Below are positions 5,247 through 8,955 of a stretch of DNA of 8,955 bases, one piece after another (position 1 is the stretch's first letter; each line of letters starts with the position of its first letter). The stretch covers positions 1-8,955 of the forward strand of contig QMXA01000022.1 in NCBI GenBank assembly GCA_003661905.1. Reading direction: 5' to 3'. The notes under the pieces were generated by a model. The model saw nothing but the letters and a program-made list of their open reading frames with translations, was not told the origin of the DNA and ran no database searches. The translations under genes and the position numbers were made by a program. The DNA is from Thermoprotei archaeon. Lineage in GTDB: Archaea; Thermoproteota; Thermoprotei_A; Sulfolobales; Ignisphaeraceae.

Positions 5247-5678
5247 ATGCAGATATGGAGAGCTGCTTTTAGAGTCTTTACTAGGAATAGCAATGAGTTG
5301 GTGATTCCTGTGAATTATGAGGAACTTAGGAGAAAGGCCTCAGAAAAGCTAAGGATAATATCTGAAGAAATTAAGATTAAGCCCGAAGCTCAATGTCTAT
5401 TAAGGAGTTCAAAAGAAGTTCGTGAATTACTTAGAAGAATTAAAGGTAAGGATATAGAGCTAAGGGGCAGAACGCTTGAAAACATAGCTAAAGTCTTACT
5501 GTTCGTTCCCGATCCAACATACACATCAACGACACTTAGTCTCTTACTATTTCTAGCAAGTAGAATCTCTAAGAGAGCTGAGATGGGATTCATTGGACTA
5601 GCTGATCTTCGTTCTTATTACTGGGATTTAATGAATAAACTTAAAACAGAATTTCGAGACTTCGTATCGATACTCTAA
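5247..5678 (+). CDS. Unrecognised helical protein upstream of MoxR
   Basis: 143 aa, predicted mostly helical. A basic charged helix at ~25-45 (ELRRKASEKLRIISEEIKIK) is followed by KEVRELLRRIKGKDIELRG, a hydrophobic stretch at ~92-106 (TYTSTTLSLLLFLAS) and a final helix with YYWDLMNKL. The hydrophobic stretch is short and flanked by charge, so a buried helix is more likely than a membrane span. I recognise no family. Start is uncertain: ATG 5247 is only about 10 nt from the TATA-like box at 5233-5242, too close for leaderless initiation, so GTG 5301 or 5310 downstream, or a more distant promoter, remain possible. It precedes the MoxR gene on the same strand by 64 nt, which suggests a shared operon and perhaps an adaptor role. 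Confidence 0.6.
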   Translation: MQIWRAAFRVFTRNSNELVIPVNYEELRRKASEKLRIISEEIKIKPEAQCLLRSSKEVRELLRRIKGKDIELRGRTLENIAKVLLFVPDPTYTSTTLSLLLFLASRISKRAEMGFIGLADLRSYYWDLMNKLKTEFRDFVSIL

Positions 5679-5727
5679 GTAGAAGCACTAAATTAGGGCT
5701 TTAGCTACTCAACATTATCAGAGATCT

Positions 5728-5734
5728 GAGGTGA
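5728..5734 (+). promoter_or_regulatory. Ribosome binding site deciding the MoxR start
   Basis: GAGGTGA at 5728-5734 overlaps the in-frame GTG at 5731, so that GTG cannot use it as its own ribosome site. The in-frame GTG at 5743 lies 8 nt downstream, a normal spacing. Confidence 0.55.
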
Positions 5735-5742
5735 AGTCATTA

Positions 5743-6903
5743 GTGAGTAATAGAGGTATGCAAAAAATACTAGAAATGCCATCGTTATTTGTAAAGGAAC
5801 TTGAGAGACCATTTGTTGGTAGATATGAAGAAGCTAAATTAATAGCTTTAGCTCTTCTTACGCGAGAACACGCCATTCTAATAGGTGAGCCTGGAACAGC
5901 TAAAAGCGCAATGATAAGAAGAGCTGCGCAATTAGTGGGAGCCAGGTTCTTTTCATATTTAATGACAAAATTCACTGAGCCCTCAGAGCTCTTTGGTCCT
6001 TTAGACATAAATGCTCTAAAAGAGGGTCGTTATGTAAGGATAACTAAAGGAAAGCTTCCAGAAGCCGATATAGTATTCCTAGATGAAATATTCAAAGCTA
6101 GTAGCGCTATCTTAAACGCTCTTCTTAGTATTCTTAATGAAAGGGTGTTTTTTGATGGATATACTGAAATAGTAGTACCACTTTGGAGCTTATTTTCAGC
6201 TACAAATGAAGTGCCCGAAGATCCCGAGTTAGAGGCACTATATGATAGGATTCTATTAAGGCAATATGTCAGGCCCTTAAGTGACAACATGTGGAAAGAT
6301 CTTCTTGAAGCTGCTTGGGCCATTGAAATAGGTAAGGTAGGAGTACCACAACCTGTAATGACACTCGAAGAGTTAAAGAGACTATATGATCTAGTGCTCC
6401 AAGTTGATTTATCACCTATAAAAAGTAAGTTGCTTAAGTTATTTGCAGTTCTCGAAAGCAAAGGTATACACTTAACTGATAGAAGAAAAGCTAAATGCCT
6501 TAAAGCGGTAGCAGCACACGCCATTCTTAATGGTAGGCTCAAAGCCGTAGAAGAGGACTTAATAGTGATTAAGAACATAGCCCCTCATGATATAGAGGAG
6601 TTTGAAAAAGTTTCAATAATCTTGTCTGAAGAATTAAAGACTCCTTACAAATATCTAAGAGAACTTGAGGAGATAAAGGCAAGTGTACGTGAAATAGAGA
6701 ACTATATAGCTTCATTCCCACGTATAGATTCTAGGTTCATAGTCTATAGACTTACGGAAATATATAGAGATCTTGAAACTACGAGAGAGAGGGTCTTAGC
6801 AATGGTGTCAGAAAGTAGTAATGAGCAAGTAGAGAGAGAGGCAACAGATGTCATTGCATTGATAGATAGGGTCATGGGCAGGATTCGTGAGAGGTTGAGT
6901 TAA
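5743..6903 (+). CDS. MoxR-family AAA+ ATPase
   Basis: 386 aa from GTG 5743. AAA+ motifs in order: FVGR (24-27), Walker A GEPGTAKS (48-55), the MoxR-type TKFTEPSELFGP region (75-86), Walker B VFLDEI (111-116) followed by FKASSAILNALLSILNER (117-134), sensor 1 SATNE with N155, and Arg finger in DRILLRQ (around R169). The remainder is helical, with a coiled-coil-like part at ~285-375. MoxR proteins are hexameric chaperone-like ATPases that act with VWA-domain partners in metal insertion or complex assembly; E. coli RavA with ViaA is the best-known pair. The VWA gene begins directly after this stop codon, which strongly supports a functional pair. The client is unknown. The 5731 GTG start was rejected because its ribosome site overlaps it. 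Confidence 0.92.
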   Translation: MSNRGMQKILEMPSLFVKELERPFVGRYEEAKLIALALLTREHAILIGEPGTAKSAMIRRAAQLVGARFFSYLMTKFTEPSELFGPLDINALKEGRYVRITKGKLPEADIVFLDEIFKASSAILNALLSILNERVFFDGYTEIVVPLWSLFSATNEVPEDPELEALYDRILLRQYVRPLSDNMWKDLLEAAWAIEIGKVGVPQPVMTLEELKRLYDLVLQVDLSPIKSKLLKLFAVLESKGIHLTDRRKAKCLKAVAAHAILNGRLKAVEEDLIVIKNIAPHDIEEFEKVSIILSEELKTPYKYLRELEEIKASVREIENYIASFPRIDSRFIVYRLTEIYRDLETTRERVLAMVSESSNEQVEREATDVIALIDRVMGRIRERLS

Positions 6904-8196
6904 GTGCCAGGAGTGCTTAAGAACATCATCTATGAAGATCCTGTTGTAAAATATAGGGGGGAAAAGGTTATTTCAATATTCAAGAGACTTGAAAGAGGAA
7001 GAGTAAATATAGATATGGACTTAGCAACTGATATATACTACGTTTTCTACTTACCATTCCCTGCTTTGAAAAAACCTAATGAGGTATCTGATGAAAGAAA
7101 TTGGCATTACACAATCATTAAGGAAATGTTAAAGAGTCATGATATAGCTAAGACTAGAGTATATACGGTAGCTAATTCACATTCATCAACAGTTATAGCT
7201 GTTAGTTTTATTCAACATTTAATGAGAGAACTAGGCTCTACCGAAAGTTTAGAAAGTGAAGGAGATGGTAAGGAGGATGCAAGACAAATATCTCAAGATA
7301 TATCTTCAGAAGAGCTTGGTAAAGCAGTACAAAAAGCTGCAGAGATGGTTGTAGAGGAAAGTAAAGTAGTATCAAAACTTGAGAAGTTATCTATGGGGAA
7401 ATTAGCTGGTAGGGGATCTCATTTAGATTTTGAACAGAGCTCTGAGGAAGTACTAAAACTTGCTAGATCTATCGATGTAAGAAAATTACTTCAATTACTT
7501 GAGAAATTACCAAGACTGGGTGCTGAAGCTAAGAAAAGAAAGGAAGAGTTCGTTAAGGGAGAGTTGGATGGTTATGAACTAGGTTCGAATGTAGAGAAAT
7601 TAGTACCTACAGAATTAGCATATCCTGATCTATACCTTTACGCAAAATTTGCTGAGGGAAGATTGCTAAGCTACAAAAAAGTTCTTCCAATGTCTATAGG
7701 TCCTCTTTATGTTCTCCTCGATAAATCAGGCTCTATGGAAGGAACTAAGATACTTTGGGCTAAGGCAACTGCCTTAGCTCTATTTATGAGAGCACGAGCT
7801 GAAAAGAGACCATTCTACATAAGATTCTTTGATTCAACTCCTTATTCACTTGCCAAAGTATCTATGAAGACAAAACCTTCAGAGATACTCAGGCTCATGG
7901 AGTATATAGCTAGAGTCAAGAGTGGTGGTGGTACTGATATAACAAGAGCCGTAATCTCTGCATGTGATGATATAGAAGGTTATAGAGCTAAGGGTGCTAG
8001 TGACATAGTGTTGGTAACCGATGGAGAGGACAGAGTATCTGATGCTATAATAAAACGCATGCTCAAAAGAGCTTCTGCTAAATTAGTAACAGTTATGATT
8101 AGAGGCGATAATTCTGATTTAAGAAGACTTAGTTCTAAGTATTTTAGAGTTATACAATTATCAAGCAAAGAAATACTCCAAGTAGTTGAATTTTAA
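6904..8196 (+). CDS. VWA-domain partner of MoxR (ViaA/CoxE-like)
   Basis: 430 aa. The C-terminal half is a von Willebrand A domain with a complete MIDAS: DKSGS (D273, S275, S277), T344 in GGGTDI and D373 in VTDGED. The N-terminal half (~1-250) is helical, with an acidic low-complexity linker at ~111-138 and a charged helix pair at ~180-220. This layout resembles ViaA and CoxE-type partners of MoxR ATPases, in which the MIDAS metal contacts a client or the AAA+ ring. The gene starts with GTG on the nucleotide after the MoxR stop, with GAGGTTGA (6891-6898) as ribosome site inside the MoxR end, so translation is coupled. There is no signal peptide or transmembrane segment, so a cytoplasmic protein. 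Confidence 0.9.
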   Translation: MPGVLKNIIYEDPVVKYRGEKVISIFKRLERGRVNIDMDLATDIYYVFYLPFPALKKPNEVSDERNWHYTIIKEMLKSHDIAKTRVYTVANSHSSTVIAVSFIQHLMRELGSTESLESEGDGKEDARQISQDISSEELGKAVQKAAEMVVEESKVVSKLEKLSMGKLAGRGSHLDFEQSSEEVLKLARSIDVRKLLQLLEKLPRLGAEAKKRKEEFVKGELDGYELGSNVEKLVPTELAYPDLYLYAKFAEGRLLSYKKVLPMSIGPLYVLLDKSGSMEGTKILWAKATALALFMRARAEKRPFYIRFFDSTPYSLAKVSMKTKPSEILRLMEYIARVKSGGGTDITRAVISACDDIEGYRAKGASDIVLVTDGEDRVSDAIIKRMLKRASAKLVTVMIRGDNSDLRRLSSKYFRVIQLSSKEILQVVEF

Positions 8197-8223
8197 TAAG
8201 CTTTAATCTATAATAAATAATGG

Positions 8224-8268
8224 CTCGCATAACAGGTCCGAAGTCTCGAACCTGAATGAATGTGGGAG
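8224..8268. other. Imperfect hairpin between convergent genes
   Basis: CAGGT (8233-8237) pairs with ACCTG (8250-8254), then after a C-A mismatch CGA (8239-8241) pairs with TCG (8246-8248) around the tetraloop AGTC. Outside it, CTC (8224-8226) and GCAT (8227-8230) pair with GAG (8266-8268) and ATGT (8260-8263) across small bulges. A TATA-like run (TATAATAAATA) lies near 8211-8221. It could be a structured RNA, part of the sRNA precursor or an mRNA end. No ACA box or Leu of a known class is apparent. Confidence 0.35.
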
Positions 8269-8284
8269 GACCTCCTAGTAAGGT

Positions 8285-8340
8285 AATGAATGATGTAGAA
8301 GAGCCGACCTGATATATGATGAACATTCTCCTTACTGACT
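8285..8340 (+). ncRNA. C/D box sRNA (2'-O-methylation guide)
   Basis: Boxes in canonical order: C ATGATGT (8290-8296, one base off RUGAUGA), guide AGAAGAGCCGAC (12 nt), D' CTGA (8309-8312), 3-nt spacer, C' ATGATGA (8316-8322), guide ACATTCTCCTTA (12 nt), D CTGA (8335-8338). The symmetric 12/12 spacing is the archaeal standard for L7Ae-Nop5-fibrillarin particles. The D' guide is complementary to GTCGGCTCTTCT. That resembles the conserved 23S rRNA peptidyl-transferase-centre sequence (GUCGGCUCUUC in archaea and eukaryotes, from memory). By the box-D-plus-5 rule the modified base would be the fifth G, about E. coli G2509. The D-guide target is not recognised. The D box lies inside the final codons of the convergent thiI gene. 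RNA ends are approximate. Confidence 0.85.
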
Positions 8341-8955
8341 AGGTCTAAACTTACATATCTTATGTGAAATTTCTCGAGCCCTACTAGCTCCTCCCTTTAA
8401 ACTATAAGCATAAACATTCTTTTCTCTAAGTAATTGAGCAAGTGTTAAACTCACATCTCCATGATCACAAATCACTACTATAGTCTTACCTTTCAAATCT
8501 TCCTCTTTGATGCTGGAAAGATCAATTGTATGGGGTAATGGCGCTTTTTCTTTTTCACTATCACTTCTCATATCAATCACAATGGCATTATCTGGTATGA
8601 AATCTATTTCAAGTGTTTCTTTAGGTAGTAATTCTATAGCGCTTGTTTTTCTCATATCGAATTCTAACATTTCCTTGACACTCTCTTCTATTGCTTCCTT
8701 AACACCTGATTTTTCAAATTCTTCAAGGAATAAGGATTCATTAACTCTCGTAGCCGCTATTCCCATCGCAATGGCGCAGTATTCTGTGACTTTTGAAGAT
8801 TCTTCATATATACCTATTTTTCTTGAAAGTCTAATTATCTCTTCCTTATCCATACCTAGTAGAGGTCTAAGTATTAATGTACTAATTCCTTTCTCACATA
8901 CTGCAAGGTTCCATACAGTTTGTGATGAAGCTTGCCCTAAACTTTCTCCTGTAAC
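8332..8955 (-). CDS. thiI: ThiI tRNA 4-thiouridine synthase, C-terminal part with rhodanese domain
   Basis: Partial: 207 residues are visible and the frame is open at the right edge. The first residues, VTGESLGQASSQTVWNL, are the ThiI-type PP-loop region that follows the ATP-binding core; the S/T-rich 'GESLGQ' is diagnostic. TEYCAI carries the conserved central Cys (visible residue 60, codon near 8778). The last ~90 residues form a rhodanese-like domain (NAIVIDMRS, then IVVICDHGDVS) with active Cys at visible residue 163 (codon 8467-8469). ThiI adenylates U8 of tRNA and transfers sulfur to make s4U; with the rhodanese it can also feed thiazole synthesis in bacteria. Many archaeal ThiI proteins lack the rhodanese part, so its presence matters for the sulfur source. 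The gene end overlaps the D box of the convergent sRNA. Confidence 0.92.
   Translation of the reverse strand, partial: VTGESLGQASSQTVWNLAVCEKGISTLILRPLLGMDKEEIIRLSRKIGIYEESSKVTEYCAIAMGIAATRVNESLFLEEFEKSGVKEAIEESVKEMLEFDMRKTSAIELLPKETLEIDFIPDNAIVIDMRSDSEKEKAPLPHTIDLSSIKEEDLKGKTIVVICDHGDVSLTLAQLLREKNVYAYSLKGGASRAREISHKICKFRPSQ

Noticed and set aside
5390..5593. 67-codon minus-strand reading frame
   Set aside because: It lies entirely opposite the 5247 gene and reads as low-complexity Ser/Leu; no promoter or ribosome site.
5718..6578. Two minus-strand frames (96 and 182 codons) opposite the MoxR gene
   Set aside because: They are antisense to clear AAA+ motifs, and their Ser/Leu-rich translations are typical shadows of AGA/GAA-rich coding strands.
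7980..8168. 62-codon minus-strand reading frame
   Set aside because: It is antisense to the VWA MIDAS region, with no supporting signals.
8233..8275. A second C/D box sRNA using CTGA at 8252-8255
   Set aside because: No C box upstream, no C' box at the usual 3-nt spacing and no second D box; the CTGA is part of a hairpin stem.
1..8955. CRISPR array or insertion sequence ends
   Set aside because: No regularly spaced direct repeats longer than 10 bp and no terminal inverted repeats or transposase were seen by eye.

Overview
The window looks like a low-GC (roughly 37% by eye) hyperthermophilic crenarchaeon, probably of the Desulfurococcales/Ignisphaera kind; the genus is a guess. Support comes from a crenarchaeal-type single-stranded DNA-binding protein that aligns closely with SsoSSB, an archaeal tRNA-Leu(UAA), C/D box sRNAs with 12-nt guides, archaeal TATA boxes just upstream of short-leader genes, GGTG-type Shine-Dalgarno sites, frequent GTG/TTG starts and AGA/ATA-rich codon use.

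Region 1 (1 to about 1430) reads as one end of an integrated fusellovirus-like element. It holds a small basic protein, a P-loop ATPase closely resembling the SSV1 B251 protein, a repeat-rich control region, and the N-terminal fragment (intN) of an SSV-type tyrosine integrase. That fragment reads head-on into the 3' end of a minus-strand tRNA-Leu(UAA) gene. This is the hallmark of SSV-type integration, in which the integrase gene is split and the tRNA gene stays intact. The other half (intC) and the second attachment site should lie to the left, outside the window.

Region 2 (1500-2800) is host chromosome. It has an ASCH-domain RNA-binding-type protein, a convergent cupin whose real start is probably an internal TTG, and a minus-strand open frame with helical, winged-helix-like character but no usual start codon. 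A C/D-box-like RNA then sits in the leader of the next gene.

Region 3 (2800-5240) has an M28-family zinc aminopeptidase facing a minus-strand pair, ssb and a stand-alone PqqD-like protein, which overlap by 4 nt.

Region 4 (5247-8196) is a plus-strand run: an unrecognised 143-aa protein, a MoxR-family AAA+ ATPase, and a von Willebrand A (VWA) domain protein with an intact MIDAS. The last two abut and are likely co-expressed, similar to RavA-ViaA/MoxR-VWA chaperone pairs.

Region 5 (8197-8955) has an imperfect hairpin, a textbook C/D box sRNA whose D box overlaps the end of the convergent gene, and the C-terminal part of ThiI with a rhodanese domain, running off the right edge. The D' guide of the sRNA matches the conserved peptidyl-transferase-centre stretch of 23S rRNA from memory. 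The most notable finding is the provirus end; the M28-leader RNA, the start-less open frame and the ssb-PqqD pairing are secondary.
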